A stretch of 64,000 bases of DNA from Theodoxus fluviatilis (GCA_034096865.1 JAWQFJ010001827.1:351586-415585); one strand, 5' to 3'; counted from the stretch's first letter, positions 13,401 through 28,400 are shown. Notes: a model not told the origin generated them from the letters alone. A program made the numbers and translations.

Positions 13401-16400
13401 ACTGCCATTCCCATACTGCCCCTTGCTGCCATTCCCATACTGCCCCTTGCTGCCATTCCCATACTGTCCCTTGCTGCCATTCCCTTACTGCCCCTTGCTG
13501 CCATTCTCATACTACCCCTTGCTGCCATTCCTATACTACCCCTTGCTGCCATTCCCATACTGCCCCTTGCTGCCATTCCCATACTGCCCCTTGCTGCCAT
13601 TCCCATACTGTCCCTTGCTGCCATTCCCATACTGCCCCTTGCTGCCATTCCCATACTGCCCCTTGCTGCCATTCCCATACTGCCCCTTGCTGCCATTCTC
13701 ATACTGCCCCTTGCTGCCATTCTCATACTGCCCCTTGCTGCCATTCTCATACTACCCCTTGCTGCCATTCCCATACTGCCCCTTGCTGCCATTCCCATAC
13801 TGCCCCTTGCTGCCATTACCATACTTCCCCTTGCTGCCATTCCCATACTGTCCCTTGCTGCCATTCCCACGCTGCCCCTTGCTGCCATTCCCATACTACC
13901 CCTTGCTGCCATTTCCACACTTCCCCTTGCTGCCATTCCCAAACTGCCTCTTGCTGCCATTCCCATACTGCCCCTTGCTGCCATTCCCACGCTGCCCCTT
14001 GCTGCCATTCCCACACTGCCCCTTACTGCCATTCCCATACTGCCCCTTGCTGCCATTCCCATACTGCCCCTTGCTGCCATTCCCATACTGCCCCTTGCTG
14101 CCATTCCCATACTGCCCCTTGCTGCCATTCCCACACTGCCCCTTACTGCCATTCCCATACTGCCCCTTGCTGCCATTCCCATACTGCCCCTTGCTGCCAT
14201 TCCCATACTGCCCCTTGCTGCCATTCCCATACTGCCCCTTGCTGCCATTCCCATGCTTCCCCTTGCTGCCATTCTCATACTGCCCCTTGCTGCCATTCCC
14301 ACACTGCCCCTTACTGCCATTCCCATACTGCCCCTTGCTGCCATTCCCATACTGCCCCTTGCTGCCATTCCCATACTGCCCCTTGCTGCCATTCCCATAC
14401 TGCCCCTTGCTGCCATTCCCATGCTTCCCCTTGCTGCCATTCCCACACTGCCCCTTACTGCCATTCCCATACTGCCCCTTGCTGCCATTCCCATACTGCC
14501 CCTTGCTGCCATTCCCATACTGCCCCTTGCTGCCATTCCCATACTGCCCCTTGCTGCCATTCTCATACTGCCCCTTACTGCCATTCCCATACTGCCCCTT
14601 GCTGCCATTCCCATACTGCCCCTTGCTGCCATTCCCTTACTGCCCCTTGCTGCCATTCCCATACTGCCCCTTGCTGCCATTCTCATACTGCCCCTTACTG
14701 CCATTCTCACACTGTCCCTTGCTGCCATTCCCACACCATCCCTTGATGCCATTCCCACAGTGCTCTGTACTGTCATTCCCACACTGCCCCTTACTGCCAT
14801 TCCCACACTGCCCCTTACTGCCATTCCAATACTGCCCCTTGCTGTCAGTCCCATACTGCCCCTTGCTGCCATTCCCACACTGTTTCTTGCTGCCATTCTC
14901 ATACTGCCCCTTACTGCCATTCCCACACCATCCCTTGCTGCCATTCCCACACCATCCCTTGATGCCATTTCCACAGTGCTCTGTGCTGTCATTCCCACAC
15001 TGCCCCTTACTGCCATTCCCACACTGCCCCTTAGTGCCATTCCCACACTGCCCCTTAGTGCCATTTCCACACTGCCCCTTGCTGCCATTCCCACACTGCC
15101 CCTTACTGCCATTCTCACACTGTCCCTTACTGCCATTCCCACACTGCCCCTTACTGCCATTCCCATACTGCCCCTTGCTGCCATTCTCATACTGCCTCTT
15201 GCTGCCATTCCCATATTACCTAATGCTGCCATTCCCATACTGCCCCTTGCTGCCATTCCCACACTGCCCCTTACTGCCATTCCCACACTGCCCCTTAGTG
15301 CCATTCCCACACTGCCCCTTACTGCCATTCCCACACTGCCCCTTACTGCCATTCTCACACTGTCCCTTACTGCCATTCCCATACTGCCCCTTGCTGCCAT
15401 TCCCACACTGCCCCTTACTGCCATTCCCACACTGCCCCTTACTGCCATTCCCACACTGCCCCTTGCTGCCATTCCCACACTGCCCCTTACTGCCATTCTC
15501 ACACTGTCCCTTGCTGCCATTCCCACACCATCCCTTGATGCCATTCCCACAGTGCTCTGTACTGTCATTCCCACACTGCCCCTTACTGCCATTCCCACAC
15601 TGCCCCTTGCTGCCATTCCCATACTGCCCCTTACTGCCATTCCCACACTGCACCTTGCTGCCATTCCCATACTGCCCCTTACTGCCATTCCCACACTGCC
15701 CCTTACTGCCGTTCCCACACAGTGACACTGCCCCTTACTGCCATTCCCACACCATCCCTTGATGCCATTCCCACAGTGCCCCTTACTGCCATTCCCACAC
15801 TGCCCCTTACTGCCATTCCCACACTGCCCCTTACTGCCATTCCCACAGTGCCCCTTACTGCCATTCCCATACTGCCCCTTGCTGCCATTCTCATACTGCC
15901 TCTTGCTGCCATTCCCATATTACCTAATGCTGCCATTCCCATACTGAATGAGGTGCCGGGGTCGGTCGAAATACTGCTAGACAAATAAAAAAGCGTGGAC
16001 AGCAACCGACATGTATTCTTTCGTGAGCACAGATGGCCCTGAAAAGGGCCGTTTGCAGGTGAACGTACACCAAGGGGGGTAGAGCCTCCCGCCTCGGGAG
16101 GTAGAGCGCCGAGTCACCAGGACGTGGCAGCTCTGTCCTCTGGCAATGGCAGGGCTCCGTCCCTGCTGGCAGGTATACGGTGCGAAGTACTCTTTTGGCA
16201 AGCTTTCGGAGATTCTCCTTCATCAGGCCAAGTGTGTGAGAGGCTGGCGAGGACGGTTTAAATAGGAGATGGTACGCAGGTGTTTCACGACCTGCACGTG
16301 CGTCGCATGAGGTCTCTGGGTCTTGGCGTGAACACCTGCGTACCATCTCCTATTTAAACCGTCCTCGCCAGCCTCTCACACACTTGGCCTGATGAAGGAG

Positions 16401-19400
16401 AATCTCCGAAAGCTTGCCAAAAGTACTTCGCACCGTATACCTGCCAGCAGGGACGGAGCCCTGCCATTGCCACAGGACAGAGCTGCCACGTCCTGGTGAC
16501 TCGGCGCTCTACCTCCCGAGGCGGGAGGCTCTACCCCCCTTGGTGTACGTTCACCTGCAAACGGCCCTTTTCAGGGCCATCTGTGCTCACGAAAGAATAC
16601 ATGTCGGTTGCTGTCCACGCTTTTTTATTTGTCTAGCATTCCCATACTGCCCCTTGCTGCCATTCCCACACTGCCCCTTACTGCCATTCCCACACTGCCC
16701 CTTAGTGCCATTCCCACACTGCCCCTTACTGCCATTCCCACACTGCCCCTTACTGCCATTCCCACACTGCCCCTTGCTGCCATTCCCACACTGCCCCTTA
16801 CTGCCATTCTCACACTGTCCCTTGCTGCCATTCCCACACCATCCCTTGATGCCATTCCCACAGTGCTCTGTACTGTCATTCCCACACTGCCCCTTACTGC
16901 CATTCCCACACTGCCCCTTGCTGCCATTCCCATACTGCCCCTTACTGCCATTCCCACACTGCCCCTTGCTGCCATTCCCATACTGCCCCTTACTGCCATT
17001 CCCACACTGCCCCTTACTGCCGTTCCCACACAGTGACACTGCCCCTTACTGCCATTCCCACACTGCCCCTTGCTGCCATTCCCATACTGCCCCTTACTGC
17101 CATTCCCACACTGCCCCTTACTGCCATTCCCACACTGCCCCTTACTGCCATTCCCACACAGTGACACTGCCCCTTACTGCCATTCCCATACTGCCCCTTG
17201 CTGCCATTCCCACTCTGTCCCTTGCTGCCATTCTCATACTGCCCCTTACTGCCATTCCCACACCATCCCTTGCTGCCATTCCCACACCATCCCTTGATGC
17301 CATTTCCACAGTGCTCTGTGCTGTCATTCCCACACTGCCCCTTACTGCCATTCCCACACTGCCCCTTGCTGCCATTCTCATACTGCCCCTTGTTGCCATT
17401 CCCATGCTGTCCCTTGCTGCCATTCTCATACTACCCCTTGCTGCCATTCCCATACTGCCCCTTGCTGCCATTCCCACACTGCCCCTTACTGCCATTCCCA
17501 CACTGCCCCTTACTGCCATTTCCACACTGCCCCTTACTGCCATTCTCATACTGCCCCTTGTTGCCATTCCCATGCTGTCCCTTGCTGCCATTCTCATACT
17601 ACCCCTTGCTGCCATTCCCATACTGCCCCTTGCTGCCATTCCCACACTGCCCCTTACTGCCATTCCCACACTGCCCCTTACTGCCATTTCCACACTGCCC
17701 CTTACTGCCATTCTCATACTACCCCTTGCTGCCATTCCCATACTGCCCCTTGCTGCCATTCCCATATTACCTATTGCTGCCATTCCCATACTACCCCTTA
17801 CTGCCATGTGTGTAGCATGTGAGTTTTTGTAGGAATGTGGTGTTGAACGGTTGTATGAGTGTTGATTCTTTGGATTGTAAACGCCATGAGCTTGCCTGTC
17901 AAGGGAAGGTATGTGCGTAAATAAACTATATTCTACTGCCCCTTACTGTCGTTTCCCATACTGCCCCTTACTGCCATTCCCATACTGCCCCTTACTGCCA
18001 TTCCCATACTGCCCCTTACTGTCGTTTCCCATACTGCCCCTTACTGCCATTCCCATACTGCCCCTTACTGCCATTCCCATACTGCCCCTTACTGCCATTC
18101 CCATACTGCCCCTTGCTGCCATTCCCATACTCCCCCTTGCTGCCATTCCCATACTGCCCCTTACTGCCATTCCCACACTGCCCCTTGCTGCCATTCCCAT
18201 ACTTCCCCTTACTGCCATTCCCACACTGCCCCTTGCTGCCATTCCCATACTGCCCCTTGCTGCCATTCCCTTGCTGCCCCTTGCTGCCATTCCCATACTG
18301 CCCCTTACTGCCATTCCCATACTGCCCCTTACTGCCATTCCCACACTGCCCCTTGCTGCCATTCCCATACTGCCCCTTACTGCCATTCCCATACTGCCCC
18401 TTACTGCCATTCCCACACTGCCCCTTGCTGCCATTCCCATACTGCCCCTTGCTGCCATTCCCACACTGCCCCTTGCTGCCATTTCCATACTGCCCCTTGC
18501 TGCCATTCCCACACTGCCCCTTGCTGCCATTCCCATACTGCCCCTTGCTGCCATTCCCATACTGCCCCTTGCTGCCATTCCCATACTGCCCCTTACTGCC
18601 ATTCCCTTGCTGCCATTCCCACACTGCCCCTTGCTGCCATTCCCTTGCTGCCATTCCCATACTGCCCCTTACTGCCATTCCCTTGCTGCCATTCCCATAC
18701 TGCCCCTTGTTGCCATTCCCATACTGCCCCTTACTGCCATTCCCACACTGTCCTTGCTGCCATTCCCATACTGCCCCTTGCAGCCATTCCCTTGTTGCCA
18801 TTCCCATACTGCCCCTTGTTGCCATTCCCTTGCTGCCATTCCCACACTGTCCTTGCTGCCATTCCCATACTGCCCCTTACTGCCATTCCCACACTGTCCT
18901 TGCTGCCATTCCCATACAGCCCCTTGCTGCCATTCCCATACTGCCCCTTGCTGCCATTCCCATACTGCCCCTTGCTGCCATTCCCATACTGCCTCTTGCT
19001 GCCATTCCCATACTGCCCCTTGCAGCCATTCCCTTGTTGCCATTCCCATACTGCCCCTTGTTGCCATTCCCTTGCTGCCATTCCCACACTGTCCTTGCTG
19101 CCATTCCCTTGCTGCCATTCCCACACTGTCCTTGCTGCCATTCCCATACTGCCCCTTACTGCCATTCCCTTGCTGCCATTCCCACACTGTCCTTGCTGCC
19201 ATTCCCATACTGCCCCTTGCTGCCATTCCCATACTGCCTCTTGCTGCCATTCCCATACTGCCCCTTACTGCCATTCCCTTGCTGCCATTCCCACACTGTC
19301 CTTGCTGCCATTCCCATACTGCCCCTTGCTGCCATTCCCATACTGCCCCTTGCTGCCATTCCCATACTGCCCCTTACTACTGCCATGCCTTCCCATATTA

Positions 19401-22400
19401 CCTAATGCTCGCCTTACCCCCTGACTGCCCCTTTGCCGCCATTCCCATACCTGCCCTTCCTGCTTTTGGCCACTGTGACTTCCCCTACTTTCTGCGTCTA
19501 GTTGCTAGTGACATATCCACTACTACCACATACCCCTCTTGTACAGAGCTGCATTCCGCTATACTGCCCCTTGTCTGTCCATATCTTGCACATCTAGTAA
19601 CCTATCATTGCTGAACCATTACCCATACTAGACCTCGGTGCTGACCATTCACCATGACATGCACACTATGCTGCATGCCCGATACGACCCCTTCAAACTG
19701 CACAATATAGTTCCCATACTAACCCCTTGCTGCCATTCCATCACTAACTACGCCTCGTCTTATGCTGACATTCCCATAGTTTCTGCAGCCCTAGCTGCCA
19801 TTCCAGCGTATTCAACCACGCCCCAGTACTTAGTCCATCGTACTCACACCTGTAACATGCCCCTTGCCTGACACCCGACCGTGTAACAATACATGGTACC
19901 ACGTGTACGTGCAGCCTATTCGCCAGACTGCGCCTGGCTTACTCATCCCAACTGAGCCCCTTGCTGCCATTCCCAACCGGCCCTATGTGCCATTCTCATG
20001 ACAATGCCTGTGCAGTGCCATTCACCTACTTACCCCTAGAGCTGACCATTCCTCTCAGAACTCCTGTGCTCCCTGCATCGGACCAATCCGACTCACTGCC
20101 CCTAAGATGCTGCCCTCATTCGCAACGTCAGGCCCTTCTATTGCCTGCCATCGTCCATCTGCACCCATTGTCTGTTCCTAATACCATGCTGCCCCTGACG
20201 TCTGCCATTACACCATCCACCAGCCATATGACACACACCCTGTACGGCACACTTATCCACCTATACTGCGCCTTGCTGACACATTGACTTCACATTTGAA
20301 GAGTGCCCCTAATGCATGCCTTCACCCATGCATGACAACTCGTGTGCATGCCATTCCTACCCTAAAGTCTGCCCCTAGCTGCCGCAGTTCTACATACAAC
20401 ACACACATAAGCTGACATCATTCCCAATATACTAGACCTCCGTGCTGCCATGCCCATACGGGCCGCACCTGCAGCACTCATACATTGCCCCTTGACAGCC
20501 ATTCCCCATACATGTGACCAGCCGTGCTTGCAGCTGTTGGCACGCATACAGCCCCTTTGCAGCCAGTGCCCAACTGCCCTTGCTGCCATTCCCATACTGC
20601 CCCTTGCTGCCATTCCCACACTGCCCCTTGCTGCCATTCCCACACTGCCCCTTGCTGCCATTCCCACACTGCCCCTTGCTGCCATTGCCCTTGCTGCCAT
20701 TCCCACACTGCCCCTTGCTGCCATTCCCACTGCCCCTTGCTGCCATTCCCATACTGCCCCTTGCTGCATTCCATACTGCCCTTGCTGCCATTCCCACACT
20801 GCCCCTTGCTGCCATTCCCATACTGCCCCTTGCTGCCATTCCCATACTGCCCCTTGCTGCCATTCCCATACTCCCCCTTGCTGCCATTCCCATACTCCCC
20901 CTTGCTGCCATTCCCATACTGCCCCTTGCTGCCATTCCCATACTGCCCCTTGCTGCCATTCCCATACTCCCCTTGCTGCCATTCCCATACTCCCCTTGCT
21001 GCCATTCCCTTGCTGCCATTCTCATACTGCCCCTTGCTGCCATTCCCAAACCGCCCCTTGCTGCCATTCCCTTGCAGCCATTCCCATACTGCCCCTTGCT
21101 GCCATTCCCATACTCCCCCTTGCTGCCATTCCCATACTGCCCCTTGCTGCCATTCCCATACTACCCCTTGCTGCCATTCCCATGCCGCCCCTTGCTGCCA
21201 ATCCCATACTGCCCCTTACTGCCATTCCCATACTGCCCCTTGCTGCCATTCCCATACTCCCCCTTGCTGCCATTCCCATACTGCCCCTTACTGCCATTCC
21301 CATACTCCCCCTTGCTGCCATTTCCATACTGCCCCTTGCTGCCATTCCCATACTGCCCCTTGCTGCCATTCCCATACTGCCTCTTACTGCCATTCCCATA
21401 CTGCCCCTTGCTGCCATTCCCATACTGCCCCTTACTGCCATTCCCATACTGCCCCTTGCTGCCATTCCCATACTCCCCCTTGCTGCCATTCCCATACTGC
21501 CCCTTACTGCCATTCCCATACTCCCCCTTGCTGCCATTCCCATACTGCCTCTTGCTGCCATTCCCATACTCCCCCTTACTGCCATTCCCATACTGCCTCT
21601 TGCTGCCATTCCCATACTACCCCTTGCTGCCATTCCCTTGCTGCCATTCTCATACTGCCCCTTGCTGCCATTCCCTTGCTGCCATTCTCATACTGCCCCT
21701 TGCTGCCATTCCCTTGCTGCCATTCCCATACTGCCCCTTGCTGCCAATCCCATACTGCCCCTTGCTGCCATTCCCATAATACCCCTTGCTGCCATTCCCA
21801 TACTGCCCCTTGCTGCCATTCCCATACTGCCCCTTGCTGCCATTCCCATACTGCCCCTTGCTGCCATTCCCATACTGCCCCTTGCTGCCATTCCCATACT
21901 GCCCCTTGCTGCCATTCCCATACTGCCCCTTGCTGCCATTCCCATAATACCCCTTGCTGCCATTCCCATACTGCCCCTTGCTGCCAATCCCATACTGCCC
22001 CTTGCTGCCATTCCCATACTACCCCTTGCTGCCAATCCCATACTGCCCCTTGCTGCCATTCCCATACTACCCCTTGCTGCCATTCCCATACTGCCCCTTG
22101 CTGCCATTCCCATACTGCCCCTTGCTGCCATTCCCATACTGCCCCTTGCTGCCATTCCCATACTGCCCCTTGCTGCCAATCCCATACTGCCTCTTGCTGC
22201 CAATCCCATACTGCCCCTTGCTGCCATTCCCATACTGCCCCTTGCTGCCAATCCCATACTACCCCTTGCTGCCATTCCCATACTGCCCCTTGCTGCCATT
22301 CCCATACTGCCTCTTGCTGCCATCCCCATACTGCCTCTTGCTGCCATTCCCATACTGCCCCTTGCTGCCAATCCCATACTGCCTCTTGCTGCCAATCCCA

Positions 22401-25400
22401 TACTGCCCCTTGCTGCCAATCCCATACTACCCCTTGCTGCCATTCCCATACTGCCCCTTGCTGCCATTCCCATAATACCCCTTGCTGCCATTCCCATACT
22501 GCCCCTTGCTGCCAATCCCATACTGCCCCTTGCTGCCAATCCCATACTACCCCTTGCTGCCAATCCCATAATACCCCTTGCTGCCATTCCCATACTGCCC
22601 CTTGCTGCCAATCCCATACTACCCCTTGCTGCCAATCCCATACTACCCCTTGCTGCCAATCCCATAATACCCCTTGCTGCCATTCCCATACTGCCCCTTG
22701 CTGCCAATCCCATAATACCCCTTGCTGCCATTCCCATACTGCCCCTTGCTGCCAATCCCATACTGCCCCTTGCTGCCAATCCCATACTACCCCTTGCTGC
22801 CAATCCCATACTACCCCTTGCTGCCAATCCCATACTGCCCCTTGCTGCCATTCCCATACTACCCCTTGCTGCCAATCCCATACTACCCCTTGCTGCCAAT
22901 CCCATACTGCCCCTTGCTGCCATTCCCATACTGCCCCTTGCTGCCATTCCCATACTGCCCTTGCTGCCAATCCCATACTGCCCCTTGCTGCCATTCCCAT
23001 ACTGCCCCTTGCTGCCAATCCCATACTGCCCCTTGCTGCCATTCCCATACTGCCCCTTGCTGCCAATCCCATACTGCCCCTTGCTGCCAATCCCATACTG
23101 CCCCTTGCTGCCATTCCCTTACTGTCCTTGCTGCCAATCCCATACTGCCCCTTGCTGCCATTCCCATACTGCCCCTTGCTGCCAATCCCATACTGCCCCT
23201 TGCTGCCAATCCCATACTGCCCCTTGCTGCCATTCCCATACTGCCCCTTGCTGCCATTCCCATACTACCCCTTGCTGCCATTCCCATACTGCCCCTTGCT
23301 GCCAATCCCATACTGCCCCTTGCTGCCATTCCCATACTACCCCTTGCTGCCATTCCCATACTGCCCCTTGCTGCCAATCCCATACTGCCCCTTGCTGCCA
23401 TTCCCATACTGCCCCTTGCTGCCAATCCCATACTACTCCTTGCTGCCAATCCCATACTGCCCCTTGCTGCCATTCCCATACTGCCCCTTGCTGCCATTCC
23501 CATACTACCCCTTGCTGCCAATCCCATACTACCCCTTGCTGCCAATCCCATACTGCCCCTTGCTGCCATTCCCATACTACCCCTTGCTGCCATCCCATAC
23601 TACCCCTTGCTGCCAATCCCATACTGCCCCTTGCTGCCAATCCCATACTGCCCCTTGCTGCCAATCCCATACTGCCCCTTGCTGCCATTCCCATACTACC
23701 CCTTGCTGCCATTCCCATACTGCCCCTTGCTGCCAATCCCATACTGCCCCTTGCTGCCATTCCCATACTGCCCCTTGCTGCCATTCCCATACTACCCCTT
23801 GCTGCCATTCCCATACTGCTCCTTGCTGCCATTCCCATACTGCCCCTTGCTGCCATTCCCATACTGCCCCTTGCTGCCATTCCCATACTACCCCTTGCTG
23901 CCATTCCCATACTACCCCTTGCTGCCATTCCCATACTGCCCCTTGCTGCCATTCCCATACTACCCCTTGCTGCCATTCCCTTGCTGCCATTCTCATACTG
24001 CCCCTTGCTGCCAATCCCATACTGCCCCTTGCTGCCAATCCCATACTGCCCCTTGCTGCCAATCCCATACTGCCCCTTGCTGCCATTCCCATACTGCCCC
24101 TTGCTGCCAATCCCATACTGCCCCTTGCTGCCATTCCCATACTGCCCCTTGCTGCCATTCCCATACTGCCCCTTGCTGCCAATCCCATACTACCCCTTGC
24201 TGCCATTCCCATACTGCCCCTTGCTGCCAATCCCATACTGCCCCTTGCTGCCATTCCCATACTGCCTCTTGCTGCCATTCCCATACTACCCCTTGCTGCC
24301 ATTCCCTTGCTGCCATTCTCATACTGCCCCTTGCTGCCAATCCCATACTACCCCTTGCTGCCATTCCCATACTGCCCCTTGCTGCCAATCCCATACTGCC
24401 CCTTGCTGCCATTCCCATACTGCCTCTTGCTGCCATTCCCATACTACCCCTTGCTGCCATTCCCTTGCTGCCATTCCCATACTGCCCCTTGCTGCCAATC
24501 CCATACTGCCCCTTGCTGCCATTCCCATACTGCCCCTTACTGCCATTCCCATACTGCCCCTTGTTGCCATTCCCTTGCTGCCATTCTCATACTGCCCCTT
24601 GCTGCCATTCCCATACTGCCCCTTGCTGCCAATCCCATACTGCCCCTTGCTGCCATTCCCATACTGCCCCTTGCTGCCAATCCCATACTGCCCCTTGCTG
24701 CCAATCCCATACTGCCCCTTACTGCCATTCCCATACTGCCCCTTGCTGCCATTCCCATACTGCCCCTTGTTGCCATTCCCTTGCTGCCATTCTCATACTG
24801 CCCCTTGCTGCCATTCCCTTGCTGCCATTCTCATACTGCCCCTTGCTGCCATTCCCATACTCCCCCTTGCTGCCATTCCCATACTGCCCCTTACTGCCAT
24901 TCCCATACTGCCCCTTACTGCCATTCCCATACTGCCTCTTGCTGCCATTCCCATACTACCCCTTGCTGCCATTCCCTTGCTGCCATTCTCATACTGCCCC
25001 TTGCTGCCATTCCCTTGCTGCCATTCTCATACTGCCCCTTGCTGCCATTCTCATACTGCCCCTTGCTGCCATTCTCATACTGCCCCTTGCTGCCATTCCC
25101 ATACTGCCTCTTGCTGCCATTCCCATACTACCCCTTGCTGCCATTCCCATACTGCCCCTTACTGCCATTCCCATACTGCCCCTTGCTGCCATTCTCATAC
25201 TGCCCCTTGCTGCCATTCCCTTGCTGCCATTCTCATACTGCCCCTTGCTGCCATTCTCATACTGCCCCTTGCTGCCATTCTCATACTGCCCCTTGCTGCC
25301 ATTCTCATACTGCCCCTTGCAGCCATTCCCATACTGCCCCTTGCTGCCATTCCCATACTGCCCCTTGTTGCCATTCCCTTGCTGCCATTCTCATACTGCC

Positions 25401-28400
25401 CCTTGCTGCTATTCTCACACTGTCCCTTGCTGCCATTCCCACACTGCCCCTTGCTGCCATTCCCATACTGCCCCTTGTTGCCATTCCCTTGCTGCCATTC
25501 CCATACTGCCCCTTGTTGCCATTCCCTTGCAGCCATTCCCATACTGCCCCTTGCTGCCATTCCCATACTGCCCCTTGTTGCCATTCCCTTGCTGCCATTC
25601 TCATACTGCCCCTTGCTGCTATTCTCACACTGTCCCTTGCTGCCATTCCCACACTGTCCTTGCTGCCATTCCCATACTGCCCCTTGTTGCCATTCCCTTG
25701 CTGCCATTCCCATACTGCCCCTTGTTGCCATTCCCATACTGCCCCTTGTTGCCATTCCCTTGCAGCCATTCCCATACTGCCCCTTGTTGCCATTCCCTTG
25801 CTGCCATTCCCATACTGCCCCTTGTTGCCATTCCCTTGCAGCCATTCCCATACTGCCCCTTGTTGCCATTCCCTTGCTGCCATTCCCATACTGCCCCTTG
25901 TTGCCATTCCCTTGCTGCCATTCCCACACTGCCCCTTGCTGCCATTCCCATACTGCCCCTTGTTGCCATTCCCATACTGCCCCTTGTTGCCATTCCCTTG
26001 CTGCCATTCCCATACTGCCCCTTGTTGCCATTCCTTTGCAGCCATTCCCATACTGCCCCTTGTTGCCATTCCCTTGCTGCCATTCCCACACTGCCCTTTG
26101 CTGCCATTCCCATACTGCCCCTTGTTGCCATTCCCTTGCAGCCATTCCCATACTGCCCCTTGTTGCCATTCCCATACTGCCCCTTGTTGCCATTCCCTTG
26201 CTGCCATTCCCATACTGCCCCTTGTTGCCATTCCCTTGCTGCCATTCCCATACTGCCCCTTGTTGCCATTCCCATACTGCCCCTTGTTGCCATTCCCACA
26301 CTGCCCCTTGTTGCCATTCCCATACTGCCCCTTGTTGCCATTCCCATACTGCCCCTTGTTGCCATTCCCTTGCTGCCATTCCCACACTGCCCCTTGCTGC
26401 CATTCCCATACTGCCCCTTGCAGCCATTCCCATACTGCCCCTTGTTGCCATTCCCACACTGCCCCTTGCTGCCATTCCCATACTACCCCTTGCAGCCATT
26501 CCCATACTACCCCTTGCAGCCATTCCCATACTGCCCCTTGTTGCCATTCCCATACTGCCCCTTGTTGCCATTCCCATACTGCCCCTTGTTGCCATTCCCA
26601 TACTGCCCCTTGTTGCCATTCCCATACTGCCCCTTGTTGCCATTCCCATACTGCCCCTTGTTGCCATTCCCTTGCTGCCATTCCCACACTGCCCCTTGCT
26701 GCCATTCCCATACTGCCCCTTGCAGCCATTCCCATACTGCCCCTTGTTGCCATTCCCATACTGCCCCTTGCTGCCATTCCCATACTGCCCCTTGTTGCCA
26801 TTCCCATACTGCCCCTTGTTGCCATTCCCTTGCTGCCATTCCCACACTGCCCCTTGCTGCCATTCCCATACTGCCCCTTGTTGCCATTCCCTTGCAGCCA
26901 TTCCCATACTGCCCCTTGTTGCCATTCCCATACTGCCCCTTGTTGCCATTCCCTTGCTGCCATTCCCACACTGCCCCTTGTTGCCATTCCCTTGCTGCCA
27001 TTCCCATACTGCCCCTTGTTGCCATTCCCTTGCTGCCATTCCCATACTGCCCCTTGTTGCCATTCCCTTGCAGCCATTCCCATACTGCCCCTTGTTGCCA
27101 TTCCCATACTGCCCCTTGTTGCCATTCCCATACTGCCCCTTGTTGCCATTCCCTTGCAGCCATTCCCATACTGCCCCTTGTTGCCATTCCCATACTGCCC
27201 CTTGTTGCCATTCCCATACTGCCCCTTGTTGCCATTCCCATACTGCCCCTTGTTGCCATTCCCATACTGCCCCTTGTTGCCATTCCCATACTGCCCCTTG
27301 TTGCCATTCCCATACTGCCCCTTGTTGCCATTCCCATACTGCCCCTTGTTGCCATTCCCTTGCTGCCATTCCCATACTGCCCCTTGTTGCCATTCCCTTG
27401 CAGCCATTCCCATACTGCCCCTTGTTGCCATTCCCATACTGCCCCTTGTTGCCATTCCCATACTGCCCCTTGTTGCCATTCCCTTGCAGCCATTCCCATA
27501 CCGCCCCTTGTGTCCATTCCCATACCGCCCCTTGTGTCCATTCCCATACCGCCCCTTGTGTCCATTCCCATACCGCCATTCCCATACTGCCCCTTGTGGC
27601 CATTCCCATACTGCCCCTTGTTGCCATTCCCATACTGTCCCTTGCTGCCATTCCCATACTGCCCCTTGTTGCCATTCCCATACTGCCCCTTGTTGCCATT
27701 CCCATACTGCCCCTTGTTGCCATTCCCATACTGCCCCTTGTTGCCATTCCCATACTGCCCCTTGTTGCCATTCCCTTGCAGCCATTCCCATACTGCCCCT
27801 TGTTGCCATTCCCATACTGCCCCTTGTTGCCATTCCCTTGCAGCCATTCCCATACTGCCCCTTGTTGCCATTCCCATACTGCCCCTTGTTGCCATTCCCA
27901 TACTGCCCCTTGCAGCCATTCCCATACTGCCCCTTGTTGCCATTCCCATACTGCCCCTTGTTGCCATTCCCATACTGCCCCTTGTTGCCATTCCCATACT
28001 GCCCCTTGTTGCCATTCCCTTGCAGCCATTCCCATACTGCCCCTTGTTGCCATTCCCATACTGCCCCTTGTTGCCATTCCCTTGCAGCCATTCCCATACT
28101 GCCCCTTGTTGCCATTCCCATACTGCCCCTTGTTGCCATTCCCTTGCAGCCATTCCCATACTGCCCCTTGTTGCCATTCCCATACTGCCCCTTGTTGCCA
28201 TTCCCATACTGCCCCTTGTTGCCATTCCCTTGCAGCCATTCCCATACTGCCCCTTGTTGCCATTCCCATACTGCCCCTTGTTGCCATTCCCATACTGCCC
28301 CTTGTTGCCATTCCCATACTGTCCCTTGCTGCCATTCCCATACTGCCCCTTGTTGCCATTCCCATACTGCCCCTTGTTGCCATTCCCATACTGCCCCTTG

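Noticed and set aside
12902..15718. Minus-strand frame with Gly/Met/Ala/Arg-rich octapeptides, like a structural or silk protein
   Set aside because: Low-complexity translation of the 24-bp array. Three phases are open and the frame has no flanking exons.
16010..16610. Histone gene
   Set aside because: Only the 3' stem-loop and downstream-like element are present. No translation on either strand resembles a histone.
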